A DNA stretch of 64,000 bases from Rhodobacteraceae bacterium EhC02 (GCA_001650895.1 LXYH01000004.1:96819-160818), one strand, 5' to 3'. Positions 19,072 to 29,056 are shown, counted from the stretch's first letter. A program made the numbers and translations. Notes: a model not told the origin generated them from the sequence alone.

Positions 19072-19635
19072 TCAGCCTGCACGGCGGGCTTCAACCCCTT
19101 CCATCGCGATCTTCAGATCATGCACCATCGTGCGCGCCATGGACCGGAACCCCATGATCAGAAATGCATCATCAGACAGCCGGATGATCGCGGACTGCAT
19201 GTGCAGCAGTTCTGTCCGGGCGGTGTGACCGGGCTGAAACATGCCGGGTCGCAGGTCGATCGGGGTGATCCGTGCAAGCACATCCGCCGCCCCCGCGCCT
19301 TGCAGCAGCACTGTTGCCCAGCCATCGCTGACATCCGTCAGGCTGGCCTGCGCGGCCAGCGAGGGATCGGGGGCCGGCCCCATCAGCAGCACATGGGCAT
19401 GGCCGAACCAGACCGCGCGCGCATCATCCCCACCGGTGGCCCGGTTGGGCGCGGGCCAGTCCAGCCCATGCGCCGCCTTGAACGCGGCAGCCAGCGCAGC
19501 ACCCTTGCCCCTGAGCGGGGCGATCGCGGTCAGATGGCCGGGCTCCACCTCGGACAGGGACAGCGCGCCGACCGTCAGCGGCAACAGCCCGGCGCAGGGG
19601 GTCAGGGGCACAAGGGACAGGGATGCATCAGCCAC
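19072..19635 (-). CDS. soxG: Sarcosine oxidase gamma subunit
   Basis: The 187-residue protein has features of SoxG, a small relative of the aminomethyltransferase fold (LSEVEPGHLTAIAPLRGKG, and a C-terminal MGFRSMARTMVHDL). It is the last gene of a soxB-soxD-soxA-soxG order and overlaps soxA by eight bases. In heterotetrameric sarcosine oxidase SoxG has no cofactor and supports the SoxA C-terminal domain. Sequence conservation in this subunit is low, so the call rests largely on position. Confidence 0.9.
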   Translation of the reverse strand: MADASLSLVPLTPCAGLLPLTVGALSLSEVEPGHLTAIAPLRGKGAALAAAFKAAHGLDWPAPNRATGGDDARAVWFGHAHVLLMGPAPDPSLAAQASLTDVSDGWATVLLQGAGAADVLARITPIDLRPGMFQPGHTARTELLHMQSAIIRLSDDAFLIMGFRSMARTMVHDLKIAMEGVEARRAG

Positions 19636-22558
19636 GGGCGCGCCCTCCTTCAGGATCGAAAAACACCGGATCGCAGACCTCGCACAGGGTTTCCACGCCG
19701 CGCAGGTGATCGACCATGCGGATCACCTCGCCATGCCGGGTGCGCCCCTGCTTGAGGAAGGCAAGGCCAAGGAACGTCTCCAGCGTGGGCGAAAACCCGA
19801 CCGACGTGACATAACCCTGATCGTTTTCCCGCGTGGCGGGCGCGTCGCGGTCAAACAGATGCGCCCCTGCCGTCAGTTGCTTGACCGCGCCCACGGGTTT
19901 CAGACCGACCAGCTGTTCACGATCGGGATCGACAAGGCCCGGACGCGCGGCGGCGGCCTTGCCGATGAAGTCCTTTTTCGCCGACAGCATCTTCTGCATG
20001 CCGATGTCGAAGGCCGTGGTACGGCCGTGGATCTCGGCATGGGTGATGAACCCTTTCTCGATCCTCAGCACGTTCAGCGCCTCAAGCCCGTAGGCCCCGC
20101 CGCCCAGCGCTTCGGCGCAGCTGACCAGCAGGCGGAACAGGCTGTCGCCATAGCGCGCCGGCACCGCGACCTCATAGGCATGTTCCCCCGAAAAGGAGAT
20201 GCGGAACAGCCGCCCCGCAACCCCCTGCAGCGCCACGGGCCCGCAGGCCATGAAGGGCCATGCCGCATCGTCGATGGGGCTGTCGAGCAGGCCATTCAGC
20301 AGATCGCGCGCCTTTGGTCCTGCCACGGCGAACTGCGCCCAGTGTTCGGTCACGGAACAAATGCTGACATCCAGATCGGGCCGCAGCGCCTGTTGTGCGA
20401 ATTCCAGATGCTTCATCACCTGCCCCGCGGCGGCGGTGGTGGTGGTCATCACGAAATGATCCGGCCCCAGACGCGCCGTGGTGCCGTCATCCATGACATG
20501 CCCATCCTCGCGCAGCATCAAGCCATAGCGCACGCGCCCCTCGGGCAGGGTCGAGAACATGTTGGTATAGACGAAATCCAGCAGGGCTGCGGCGCCCGGT
20601 CCCTTGATGTCGATCTTGCCCAGCGTCGAGACATCGCAGACGCCGACCGCGTTGCGCACCATGCCGACCTCGCGGTCGCAGGATTGCCGCCATGTGGTTT
20701 CGCCGTCTTTCGGGAAATAGCCGGGACGATACCAGAGCCCCGCCTCGATCATCGGCGCACCTGCCGCCACGCTGGCGCGGTGGCTGGTGGTAAAGCGCTG
20801 CGGGGCAAAGCCCGCGCCTTGCGCCCCTGCCCCCATCGCCGCAATCGACACGGGCACATAGGGCGGGCGGAAGGTGGTGGTGCCTGTCTCGGGAATGCCG
20901 CGCCCGGTGGCATCGGCCAGCACCGCCAGGGCGGCCACATTCGAATTCTTGCCCTGGTCCGTCGCCATGCCCTGCGTGGTGTAGCGCTTCATGTGTTCGA
21001 CCGAGCGGAAATTCTCGACCGCGGCCTGTTTCACATCCTTGACCGTCACGTCGTTCTGGAAATCCAGCCAGGCGCGGCCCTTGCCCGGCACGGTCCAGAG
21101 CGGGGTGATCCGGTAGGGCGCATCCTCGGCCTGCGGCAGGGCGACATCGGGCGCCTTCATCCCCAGATCGCCCAGCACCTCGGCGGCGACGCGCGCGCCC
21201 TCGGCCAGACAGCCATGGGTGGACATGGTGCCATTGCAGGCCCCGGCCGTGACCAGCCCCGGAATGGCACCGGGCGTGGGCACGAAACTGGCCAGACCCG
21301 CATTCCAGGTGGGGCGGCCATTCATGTGACAGGTCAGGTGCACCGTCGGGTTCCAGCCGCCGGACATGGCCAGGCAATCGGTGCGGATCTTCTCGATCCC
21401 CGAGGTTGTGGCGATGCTGATCGCCTCAAGCCCCTTGCGCCCATGCGCGTCGCAGACCTGCCCGCCCTTGAAGAACGGAATGTCCAGATCCGTCACCGCA
21501 TCCGCGCGGCTGTCGATCAGGGCCGCCACATGCACGCCTGCGGCCAGCAGGTCCGCCGCCGTGCGATGGGCGTCGTCATTGTTGCCAAAGACGGTCACGG
21601 CCCGACCCGGGCTGACGGCCCAGCGGTTGACATAGGCGCGCAATGCGCCCGCCATCATCACGCCGGGGCGGTCGTTGTTGCGAAAGGCCACGGGCCGTTC
21701 CAGCGCACCCGCGGCCAGCACCGCACGGCGCGCAACGATGCGCCAGAACGCCTCACGCGGGGCACCCTTGCGAGCGGCAACGCCCAGCGCAAGCCGTTCC
21801 AGCGCGCCATAGGTGCCCTGGTCGTAGGCGCCGGTGACGGTGGTGCGGGTCAGTACGCGGACATTGGGCATCGCCTCAAGTTCCGCCGTGACCGACGCCG
21901 CCCAATCGGCACCGGGCTGGCCTGCAACCTCATGCGTTTCGGCATTGAGCCGCCCGCCGGTGCGCGTATCCTCGTCGCACAGGATCACATCGGCCCCGGC
22001 GCGCGCCGCCGTCAGCGCCGCCATCAGCCCTGCAGGCCCTGCCCCGATCACCAGCAGATCGCAATGGGCAAAGACACGTTCATAGCGATCTTCGTTGTTC
22101 TGCACCGACAGCGCCCCAAGGCCCGCGGCGCGGCGGATCAGCGGCTCGTAAAGCTTTTCCCAGAAGGCGCGCGGCCACATGAAGGTCTTGTAATAGAACC
22201 CCGCCGCCAGGAAGGGCGCGGCAAGATCGTTCACCGCCAGCAGGTCCAGCTCCAGCGAGGGCCAGGCATTCTGGCTGCGCGCCTCCAGCCCCTCGTGCAA
22301 TTCCTGCACCGTGGCGCGGACGTTCGGCTCCTGCGCGCCCCCCTGACCGATGGTCACCAGCGCGTTGGGCTCTTCGGACCCTGCCGTCAGCACGCCGCGC
22401 GGGCGGTGATACTTGAAGGAGCGCGCCAGCAGGCGCTGCCCGTTGGCCAGCAGCGCCGAGGCCAGCGTATCCCCGGCAAAGCCTTCGTAGCGGTGACCGT
22501 CGAAGCGGAATGCGATGCGTTGGTTGCGGTCGATCTGCCCGCCCTTGCCCAGCCTCAT
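19628..22558 (-). CDS. soxA: Sarcosine oxidase alpha subunit
   Basis: The 976-residue protein combines an N-terminal 2Fe-2S-ferredoxin-like segment, an NAD-binding Rossmann domain (LLVIGAGPAGLMAALTAARAG, about residues 170-190), a second dinucleotide segment (AVTVFGNNDDAHRTAADLL), and a C-terminal aminomethyltransferase (GcvT-like) domain from about residue 590 that binds tetrahydrofolate. The tetramer oxidises sarcosine to glycine and passes the methyl carbon to tetrahydrofolate. It overlaps soxD by four bases and soxG by eight, so the operon is tightly coupled. No folate genes such as glyA or purU follow it here. Confidence 0.95.
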   Translation of the reverse strand: MRLGKGGQIDRNQRIAFRFDGHRYEGFAGDTLASALLANGQRLLARSFKYHRPRGVLTAGSEEPNALVTIGQGGAQEPNVRATVQELHEGLEARSQNAWPSLELDLLAVNDLAAPFLAAGFYYKTFMWPRAFWEKLYEPLIRRAAGLGALSVQNNEDRYERVFAHCDLLVIGAGPAGLMAALTAARAGADVILCDEDTRTGGRLNAETHEVAGQPGADWAASVTAELEAMPNVRVLTRTTVTGAYDQGTYGALERLALGVAARKGAPREAFWRIVARRAVLAAGALERPVAFRNNDRPGVMMAGALRAYVNRWAVSPGRAVTVFGNNDDAHRTAADLLAAGVHVAALIDSRADAVTDLDIPFFKGGQVCDAHGRKGLEAISIATTSGIEKIRTDCLAMSGGWNPTVHLTCHMNGRPTWNAGLASFVPTPGAIPGLVTAGACNGTMSTHGCLAEGARVAAEVLGDLGMKAPDVALPQAEDAPYRITPLWTVPGKGRAWLDFQNDVTVKDVKQAAVENFRSVEHMKRYTTQGMATDQGKNSNVAALAVLADATGRGIPETGTTTFRPPYVPVSIAAMGAGAQGAGFAPQRFTTSHRASVAAGAPMIEAGLWYRPGYFPKDGETTWRQSCDREVGMVRNAVGVCDVSTLGKIDIKGPGAAALLDFVYTNMFSTLPEGRVRYGLMLREDGHVMDDGTTARLGPDHFVMTTTTAAAGQVMKHLEFAQQALRPDLDVSICSVTEHWAQFAVAGPKARDLLNGLLDSPIDDAAWPFMACGPVALQGVAGRLFRISFSGEHAYEVAVPARYGDSLFRLLVSCAEALGGGAYGLEALNVLRIEKGFITHAEIHGRTTAFDIGMQKMLSAKKDFIGKAAAARPGLVDPDREQLVGLKPVGAVKQLTAGAHLFDRDAPATRENDQGYVTSVGFSPTLETFLGLAFLKQGRTRHGEVIRMVDHLRGVETLCEVCDPVFFDPEGGRARG

Positions 22559-22827
22559 GCCGCACCCCCTGCCGCATCGCGCGCCAGCACCGACCCCAGC
22601 ACCTCATGCGTCACGGTATTGCGCGTCACCACCAGCCAGGCCCCGCAGCCGGTCTCGTGATACCACAGGTCGCGCGTCACGCCGGCGGGATTGTCGCGCA
22701 GATGCAGGTAGGCGTCCCATTCCTCGGGGGTGTCATCGACCTCGGGGCGGCGCAGGGCCACGGCATCGCCCTGGTAGTAGAATTCGCGGCGGTCCCTTTC
22801 GCCGCAGATCGGGCAGGTGATCCTCAT
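22555..22827 (-). CDS. soxD: Sarcosine oxidase delta subunit
   Basis: The 90-residue product begins with a zinc-binding CPICG motif (residues 5-9) and continues with REFYYQGDAVALRRP and DLWYHETGCGAWLVVTRNT, all typical of SoxD. It is a structural subunit that carries zinc. The ATG at MRITCPICG is the family start. Its stop overlaps the soxA start (ATGA). Confidence 0.94.
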   Translation of the reverse strand: MRITCPICGERDRREFYYQGDAVALRRPEVDDTPEEWDAYLHLRDNPAGVTRDLWYHETGCGAWLVVTRNTVTHEVLGSVLARDAAGGAA

Positions 22828-22891
22828 GTCGTCTCCGTGTCGACCGGCGCTGGCCCCGGCCCAGTGTTGCAAGTGAACAGCGTCATCATGG

Positions 22892-24148
22892 TCAGTGCAG
22901 GTTGTGCTGCGATCCCGTGCCTTCTTCGTCCATCAGGCCGCGCCCGGTGCGGAACCGGTCCAGCCGGAACCGCGATGCCGGTTCATGGTGGCGATCCGTG
23001 GCGATCAGATGGGCAAAGGAAAAGCCCGAGCCCGGAACCGCCTTGAACCCGCCATAGCACCAGCCGCAATCGATATAGAGACCGTCCACATGGGTCTTGT
23101 CGATGATCGGGCTGCCATCGGGCGTCATGTCCATGATCCCGCCCCAGGAGCGCAGAACCTTGGCCTTGCCGATCATCGGCATCAGGGTCATGCCCGCCTC
23201 CATCACATGTTCGGTCATCGGCAGGTTGCCCCGGCTGGCGTAGGAGGCGTAGAAATCCAGATCCCCCCCGAACACCAGCCCGCCCTTGTCGGACTGGCTG
23301 ATGTAGAAATGCCCCATGCCGAAGCTGATCACATGGTCGATCACCGGCTTGATCCCTTCGGTGACGAAGGCCTGCAGCACGTGGCTTTCGATGGGCAGGC
23401 GCATGCCTGCCATCGCCGCCACCTGCCCGGACCGGCCCGCCACGACGATGCCGACCTTCTTGGCGCGGATCGCGCCGCGCGTGGTCTGCACGCCCTTGAC
23501 CACGCCATTCTCGATGTCGATGCCCGTCACCTCGCAGTTCTGGATCAGGTCGACGCCGCGCTGATCGGCGCCGCGCGCATAGCCCCAGGCCACCGCGTCA
23601 TGCCGCGCGGTGCCGCCGCGCGGATGCAGCAGCCCGCCGTAGATCGGAAATCGGGTATTGTCGAAATCCAGATAGGGCAGATGCTTGCGCACGCCCTCGC
23701 GGTCCAGCAGGATCGCATCGTCACCCTGGTTGATCATCGCATTGCCCCGCCGGGCGAAGGCGTCGCGCTGCCCGTCGGAATGGAACAGGTTGATCAGCCC
23801 GCGCTGCGAATGCATCACGTTGTAATTCAGATCATTTTCCAGGTTTTCCCACAGCTTCAGCGAATGGGAATAGAATTCCGAATTGCCCGGCAGGAAATAG
23901 TTGGCCCGCACGATGGTGGTGTTGCGCCCAACGTTGCCGCCGCCGATATAGCCTTTTTCCAGCACCGCCACATTGGTCAGACCATGTTCGCGCGCCAGGT
24001 AATAGGCCGTGGACAGGCCATGCCCGCCACCGCCGATGATGACGATGTCATACTCCGGTTTCGGCGCGGGATCCCGCCAGTGCGGGGTCCAGCCCTTGTT
24101 GCCGGTCAGCCCCTCTTTCAGCACGCGAAGCCCTGAAAAGCGCATCAT
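22892..24148 (-). CDS. soxB: Sarcosine oxidase beta subunit
   Basis: The 418-residue FAD protein has the dinucleotide fold at about residues 33-60 (YDIVIIGGGGHGLSTAYYLA), a flavin-associated segment RNTTIVRANYFLPGN, and the C-terminal DCGWCYGGFKAVPGSG. SoxB carries the covalent FMN and the sarcosine-oxidising FAD site. It is the first gene of soxBDAG. Two adjacent ATGs open the gene; I took the outer one, which follows AAGGGACAGG. Sarcosine arises from betaine breakdown, which suits a marine or saline habitat. Confidence 0.95.
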   Translation of the reverse strand: MMRFSGLRVLKEGLTGNKGWTPHWRDPAPKPEYDIVIIGGGGHGLSTAYYLAREHGLTNVAVLEKGYIGGGNVGRNTTIVRANYFLPGNSEFYSHSLKLWENLENDLNYNVMHSQRGLINLFHSDGQRDAFARRGNAMINQGDDAILLDREGVRKHLPYLDFDNTRFPIYGGLLHPRGGTARHDAVAWGYARGADQRGVDLIQNCEVTGIDIENGVVKGVQTTRGAIRAKKVGIVVAGRSGQVAAMAGMRLPIESHVLQAFVTEGIKPVIDHVISFGMGHFYISQSDKGGLVFGGDLDFYASYASRGNLPMTEHVMEAGMTLMPMIGKAKVLRSWGGIMDMTPDGSPIIDKTHVDGLYIDCGWCYGGFKAVPGSGFSFAHLIATDRHHEPASRFRLDRFRTGRGLMDEEGTGSQHNLH

Positions 24149-24280
24149 CCTGTCCCTTCTCTTTCCGGTCAGTGAACCGGTTCGGGACCGAGTCTTCAAC
24201 AGTGGATGCGAAATTCCTTGCCCGTTCGCGACACGGATCGTCGTATCCCGTCCCTGCGACAAAGATGGCAGCCCCCCGCA

Positions 24281-24325
24281 CGCGCCCCGCATGTCCCGTT
24301 GCCACGGGGCGGCATGCGGGGCGCG
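24281..24325 (-). terminator. Long GC-rich hairpin between gdhA and soxB
   Basis: A perfect 13-bp outer stem (24281-24293 with 24313-24325) encloses an inner 5-bp stem and a short loop. It lies 13 bp after the glutamate dehydrogenase stop codon on the minus strand. No T-run follows, so it is a weak terminator or an mRNA 3'-end stabiliser rather than a classical intrinsic terminator. Confidence 0.5.
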
Positions 24326-24337
24326 CGCGGGCCTGCC

Positions 24338-25768
24338 TCAGATCCCCTTGGCGCGGTAGCTGGCCGCGACCTTGCCGATCGAGACGATATAGGCGGCCGT
24401 ACGCAGGTCCTTGACCTCGGGGCGGGCATGCCAGACCTCGCGCATCGACTGGTAGGCGATCCGCATCGTGTCATCCAGGCCCGAGCGCACCAGCTCCAGC
24501 TCGTCCGAGCCGCGCAGATACTTCTCCTTGAACGCGGGCCTGAGCGCCCAGGCATCGCCCAGGTAGCGATCAAGCCGCTCCAGCTCGTCGATCAGCAGCC
24601 GCGTCCGCGCCTCTTCCGCGCGGCGCTGCATCCGGCCGAACCGGATATGGCTGAGGTTCTTGACCCATTCGAAATAGGACACGGTGACACCGCCCGCATT
24701 CGCATACATGTCGGGGATGATCACGGTGCCCTTGTCGCGCAGGATGTCATCGGCCGCAGCCGTGACCGGGCCGTTCGCCGCCTCGATGATCAGGGGCGCC
24801 CTGATGCGCGGGGCATTGCTGCGGTTGATCACCCCTTCCAGCGCGGCAGGGATCAGGATGTCGCAGTCCTGTTCCAGCACAAGCGCGCCGTTCTCGACAT
24901 ATTCGGCGCCGGGAAAGCCCTTGACGCCCGCATGTTTCGCGATCCAGTCGCGGACGGCATCGACGTCAAGGCCGCGCGGATCGACAAGCGCGCCGTCGCG
25001 TTCGATGATGCCGGTGATCAGGCATCCGTCCTCGTCGCGCAGGAAACTGGCCGCGTGATAGCCGACGTTGCCCAAGCCCTGCACGATGACCCGCTTGCCA
25101 TCCAGCGATCCGGTCAGGCCCGCCGCCGCCATGTCTTCGGGATGGCGGAAGAACTCGCGCAGGGCATATTGCACACCCCGCCCCGTCGCCTCGACCCGGC
25201 CCGCGATGCCGCCCGCGTTCAGCGGCTTGCCCGTCACGCAGGCCCGCGCGTTGATGTCGGTGGTATTCATCCGCGCATATTGATCAGCGATCCATGCCAT
25301 CTCGCGCTCGCCCGTGCCCATGTCGGGCGCGGGCACGTTCTGCGCGGGGTCGATCAGGTCGCGCTTGATCAGCTCATAGGCGAAGCGGCGGGTGATCAGC
25401 TCCAGCTCGTGTTCGTCATATTGGCGCGGATCGATCCTGAGGCCGCCCTTCGAGCCGCCGAACGGCGCCTCGACCAGCGCGCATTTGTAGGTCATCAGCG
25501 CCGCCAGCGCCTCGACCTCGTCCTGGTTCACGCCCATCGCGTAGCGGATGCCGCCCTTGACCGGCTCCATGTGTTCGGAATGGACCGAGCGATAGCCGGT
25601 GAAGGTCTGGATCTGGCCACGCAGGCGCACCCCGAAGCGCACCGTATAGGTCGAGTTGCAGACACGGATCTTTTCCTCCAGCCCCGGCGGCAGGTCCATC
25701 AGCGCCACCGCGCGATTGAACATCAGATCCACGCTTTCGCGAAAACTCGTCTCCCTGGCTTCGGTCAT
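24338..25768 (-). CDS. gdhA: Glutamate dehydrogenase (Glu/Leu/Phe/Val dehydrogenase family)
   Basis: The 476-residue enzyme has the substrate lysine region PVKGGIRYAMGVNQDEVEALAA... with KCALVEAPFGGSKGG, and a Rossmann domain with the fingerprint VIVQGLGNVGYHAASFL. It interconverts glutamate and 2-oxoglutarate plus ammonium. The length fits the hexameric GDH-2-like group with a slightly extended C-terminus. The ATG at MTEARETSF follows AAAGGATGG. It is the first gene before soxBDAG on the same strand, but a hairpin and a 189-bp gap argue for separate transcription. The coenzyme preference cannot be told reliably. Confidence 0.93.
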   Translation of the reverse strand: MTEARETSFRESVDLMFNRAVALMDLPPGLEEKIRVCNSTYTVRFGVRLRGQIQTFTGYRSVHSEHMEPVKGGIRYAMGVNQDEVEALAALMTYKCALVEAPFGGSKGGLRIDPRQYDEHELELITRRFAYELIKRDLIDPAQNVPAPDMGTGEREMAWIADQYARMNTTDINARACVTGKPLNAGGIAGRVEATGRGVQYALREFFRHPEDMAAAGLTGSLDGKRVIVQGLGNVGYHAASFLRDEDGCLITGIIERDGALVDPRGLDVDAVRDWIAKHAGVKGFPGAEYVENGALVLEQDCDILIPAALEGVINRSNAPRIRAPLIIEAANGPVTAAADDILRDKGTVIIPDMYANAGGVTVSYFEWVKNLSHIRFGRMQRRAEEARTRLLIDELERLDRYLGDAWALRPAFKEKYLRGSDELELVRSGLDDTMRIAYQSMREVWHARPEVKDLRTAAYIVSIGKVAASYRAKGI

Positions 25769-26197
25769 CGTCCATCCTTTCTGATGCGGTGTCCGGCGGG
25801 GGGCCGGCACCCGCAAGATGCAATGCTGTCGATGATGGAAGAGTTAACAGCCAACCGTGCCAAATGCATCTTTTTCCGGTCGGGCCTCGCCCCGGTCATG
25901 ACAGGACGAATCTGTCACCCCGGGCGGCGGATCGCGCAGCATGAAAGACCCTTCGACAGGAAAGAGTCGGAAAAAAGGCGGCACCTGCCTATCGAAGGAG
26001 AGGTAAATCTTTGTTTCACCTCAGCGGACAATCCTGCGAAATTCCCGGCAATGTGCATCAACTGACTGAAAATACAGATAAATTTCTTCATTCACGCCCA
26101 AAATCAGCCATATTCGGCCCGCAAACACGGCTTTGGTCAAGTCCCCAAAGGGTTTGCCTTTCTGTCCGAATGGACGGTCCAAGTTCTCGAGGTTCAC
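25769..26197. other. Divergent intergenic region between gdhA and the tad-like genes
   Basis: This 429-bp gap is more AT-rich than its surroundings, especially at 26030-26120, and should hold the promoters of both flanking transcription units. I find no convincing -35/-10 pair, riboswitch fold or small gene in it. The plus-strand gene at its right end has GAGG seven bases before its ATG. Confidence 0.4.
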
Positions 26198-27937
26198 ATG
26201 CTGACTGACGCAAACAAGGACAACTGCAAAGACGACATCGTCAAGAACGGTGGCGGATCAACGACGGCGCGCGATCGCATGCGGCGCCGCGGTTTCAGCC
26301 TGGCCGTATTCCGACGCGACGAAGACGGCGCGCTGGTGATCTTTTCGGTGTTCATGCTGCTGATGATCCTTTTCGTCGGCTCGCTTGGCGTTGACATGAT
26401 GCGTTTCGAGATGGAGCGCGCGAAACTTCAAAGTACGCTGGACCGCGCCGTCCTGGCCGCGGCAGACATCGACCAGACCATGGACCCCACGGATGTGGTC
26501 AACGAATACTTCACCAAATCCGGCCTTGGCGGATCGGTCACGGGCGTGACGGTCACCGAAGGTCTTGGCTATCGCTCGGTCAGCGCGACCGCGCGCAAGA
26601 CGATCAACACGCAGCTGATCCACATGCTGGGCGTCGACACCATGAGCGCACCCGCGGCCGGCACCGCGGAAGAGCGCGTGGACTCGGTCGAGATTTCGCT
26701 GGTGCTGGACGTTTCGGGTTCGATGGCCTCGAACAACAAGATCGGCAACCTGCGCACCGCGGGTGGCCAGTTCATCGACGCGATCTTCGCCAATACGGAA
26801 CAGGACAAGGTGTCGATCTCGATCGTGCCCTACAACGGCCAGGTCAACGTCGGCCCCGACCTGATCGACAAGTACAACATCACCAACCGGCACAACAACA
26901 CGTTCTGCGTGGACCTGCCGGCATCGGTTTATACCTCGGCCGCCCTGTCGCGCAACCTGCCGATGCCGCAGCATGTGTTCGCGGACACCTACAACAGTTC
27001 GAACACCAGCTCCAGCTACAGCACAAGCAGCATGACCCCCTCGAGCGTGAACCGCTGGTGCGATGCCAACCCGGTGAACCGCATCCGGGTGCACAGCAAC
27101 AACATCACCCAGCTGAAGGGCCATATCAACAACCTGCAGCCTGTCGGGGCGACCTCGATCGACGCGGGCATGCGGTGGGGCAGTGCCCTGCTGGATCCCA
27201 GCGCGCGCAGCGTCGTGTCGGAACTGGTCAGCGAGAACGTGGTGATCGCCCCCTTTGCGGGCCGGCCGCTGGAATACAACAACCCCGAGGTTCTGAAGGT
27301 GATCGTTCTGATGACCGACGGGGAGCATTGGCCGAATGAATACGTAAATGACGGCTTCCGCTCGGGTCCCTCGACCGTGTTCCGCAACACGTCTGACAAC
27401 CGCTATTCGATCTACCACGCGGGCGTGAGCGGCGACGACAAGTACTGGATTCCTCACACCGGCAACTGGGGTCCTGTCCCCTGGGGCGGCACTGTCACCC
27501 AGTCCTGCACGGGCAACTGGCGGAACCGGGTCTGTACGGATGTCTATTCCAACGGCTCGGCGATCCGTCTTGACTGGCAGAACGTGTGGTCTGAGCTGCG
27601 CGTCCAGTGGGCCGCACAGCATCTGTACCGCCGCGCCCTGGGCGGCAGCCTGAACGGCTGGATCGACATGCTGCGCACCCGCGAAGGCACGCTGCAAAGC
27701 CCCGGCCCGCATGAGGTGACGACGATGAACAACCGCCTCCTGAACCTGTGCACACAGGTCAAGAACCAGGGTGTCGTCATCTATACCGTCGCCTTCGAGG
27801 CCCCGTCCATTGGCCAGTCGCTGCTGCGCAACTGCGCAAGTTCGCCGAACCACGCCTTTGACGTGGACGGTCTGGAGATCGCCAGCGCCTTCTCCTCGAT
27901 CGCCACCTCCATCCGCAAACTGAGGCTGACACAATGA
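26198..27937 (+). CDS. TadG-like envelope protein with von Willebrand A domain
   Basis: The 579-residue protein begins with a short basic segment and one hydrophobic helix (about residues 43-66, EDGALVIFSVFMLLMILFVG) of the Tad-type minor pilin kind. A von Willebrand A domain follows; its metal-binding DVSGS lies at residues 171-175, with a further VLMTDGEH near 368. Family members act in Flp/Tad pilus assembly or envelope attachment. It overlaps the next gene by four bases (ATGA). No TadA ATPase, secretin or Flp pilin genes are present in the window, so these three genes are separated from any full Tad machine. Confidence 0.85.
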   Translation: MLTDANKDNCKDDIVKNGGGSTTARDRMRRRGFSLAVFRRDEDGALVIFSVFMLLMILFVGSLGVDMMRFEMERAKLQSTLDRAVLAAADIDQTMDPTDVVNEYFTKSGLGGSVTGVTVTEGLGYRSVSATARKTINTQLIHMLGVDTMSAPAAGTAEERVDSVEISLVLDVSGSMASNNKIGNLRTAGGQFIDAIFANTEQDKVSISIVPYNGQVNVGPDLIDKYNITNRHNNTFCVDLPASVYTSAALSRNLPMPQHVFADTYNSSNTSSSYSTSSMTPSSVNRWCDANPVNRIRVHSNNITQLKGHINNLQPVGATSIDAGMRWGSALLDPSARSVVSELVSENVVIAPFAGRPLEYNNPEVLKVIVLMTDGEHWPNEYVNDGFRSGPSTVFRNTSDNRYSIYHAGVSGDDKYWIPHTGNWGPVPWGGTVTQSCTGNWRNRVCTDVYSNGSAIRLDWQNVWSELRVQWAAQHLYRRALGGSLNGWIDMLRTREGTLQSPGPHEVTTMNNRLLNLCTQVKNQGVVIYTVAFEAPSIGQSLLRNCASSPNHAFDVDGLEIASAFSSIATSIRKLRLTQ

Positions 27938-28500
27938 GCCGTACTTTGCCCCGCCCCTTCCGTCCCGGCCGTCTGGTCAACACCCTGCGCCGTCTTGCAA
28001 GGCGCGAGGATGGCACCGCCACGCTGGAATTCGCCATCCTGTTTCCGGCCTTCATCATCATCCTCGTCTCGGCTGTCGAGGTCGGTTTCATCACGATGCG
28101 CCACACGCTGCTGGACCGTGCGGTCGACCTGACCGTGCGCGACATCCGCCTGGGAACCGGAACCGCCCCGCAATATGCCCAGATCCGCGATACGATCTGC
28201 GCACGCGCCGGCGCGATCCCGGATTGCGAGGACAATGTGAAGATCGAGATGATCCGCATGGACCTGCGCAACTGGACCCCGCCGCCCGCGGATTACGACT
28301 GCGTCAACCATGCCGAAGAGGTGCAGCCCGTCCGCACCTTCACCAACGGCATGCAGAACGAGATGATGCTGCTGCGAATCTGCGCCATGTTCGAGCCGAT
28401 CTTTCCGCTGTCGGGCCTTGGCCGCGATCTGAAGAACAACAACGAGTCCGGCTATACCGCCATGATCTCGTCCACAGCCTTCGTACAGGAGCCGCTATGA
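27934..28500 (+). CDS. TadE-like minor pilin protein
   Basis: The 188-residue product has the TadE signature REDGTATLEFAILFPAF at about residues 24-40: a short basic leader, a glutamate at position five of the hydrophobic stretch, and a single membrane helix to about residue 50. The remainder is probably periplasmic and has three or four cysteines. TadE-like proteins are processed by the TadV prepilin peptidase. It is coupled to both neighbours by ATGA overlaps. Confidence 0.86.
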   Translation: MSRTLPRPFRPGRLVNTLRRLARREDGTATLEFAILFPAFIIILVSAVEVGFITMRHTLLDRAVDLTVRDIRLGTGTAPQYAQIRDTICARAGAIPDCEDNVKIEMIRMDLRNWTPPPADYDCVNHAEEVQPVRTFTNGMQNEMMLLRICAMFEPIFPLSGLGRDLKNNNESGYTAMISSTAFVQEPL

Positions 28501-29051
28501 CACCGCCCCGGTTTCTTCGCTGGACGCTGGCGCGCTTTGCACGCGATAACGATGGTACGCTGACCCTTGAGGCGGTGATCATGTTCCCGATGCTGTTCTG
28601 GGCCATGCTGTCGATGCTGGTCTTCTTCGACGGCTACCGGCAGAACGGGTTGAACGTGAAGGCGGCCTTCACCATCGGCGACATGATCTCGCGCGAGGTG
28701 GTTCCGATCACGCCGGCGTATCTTGACGGTGCAATCAACCTGTTCGACGAATTGTCCCGCTCGGCTTCCGCGCCCCGGATGCGCGTCTCGGTCGTCTATT
28801 TCCGGGCAAGCGAGAACAAGTTCTACCGCGATTGGTCGCAGCAGCGCGGCGGCGTGCCGGTGCTGACCAATGCCGACCTGGTGAACATGCGCAACCGTCT
28901 TCCCGCGGTGCCCGACAACGAGCGGCTGATCCTGGTCGAGACATGGTCGAACTACCAGCCGCCCTTCAATGTCGGCATCAACCAGCAGGATCTGTACAAT
29001 CTGGTCTTCACCCGTCCGCGCTTTGCGCCGCAGGTCAAATTCGAAAGCTGA
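28497..29051 (+). CDS. TadE/TadF-like minor pilin protein
   Basis: The 184-residue product has the same layout as its neighbour: a basic leader, NDGTLTLEAVIMFPMLFWAM at residues 18-37 with the conserved glutamate, and a soluble domain of about 135 residues. It is the third gene of the tad-like trio and overlaps the second by four bases. A GC-rich hairpin follows the stop codon. Confidence 0.85.
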   Translation: MTPPRFLRWTLARFARDNDGTLTLEAVIMFPMLFWAMLSMLVFFDGYRQNGLNVKAAFTIGDMISREVVPITPAYLDGAINLFDELSRSASAPRMRVSVVYFRASENKFYRDWSQQRGGVPVLTNADLVNMRNRLPAVPDNERLILVETWSNYQPPFNVGINQQDLYNLVFTRPRFAPQVKFES

Positions 29052-29056
29052 GACAG

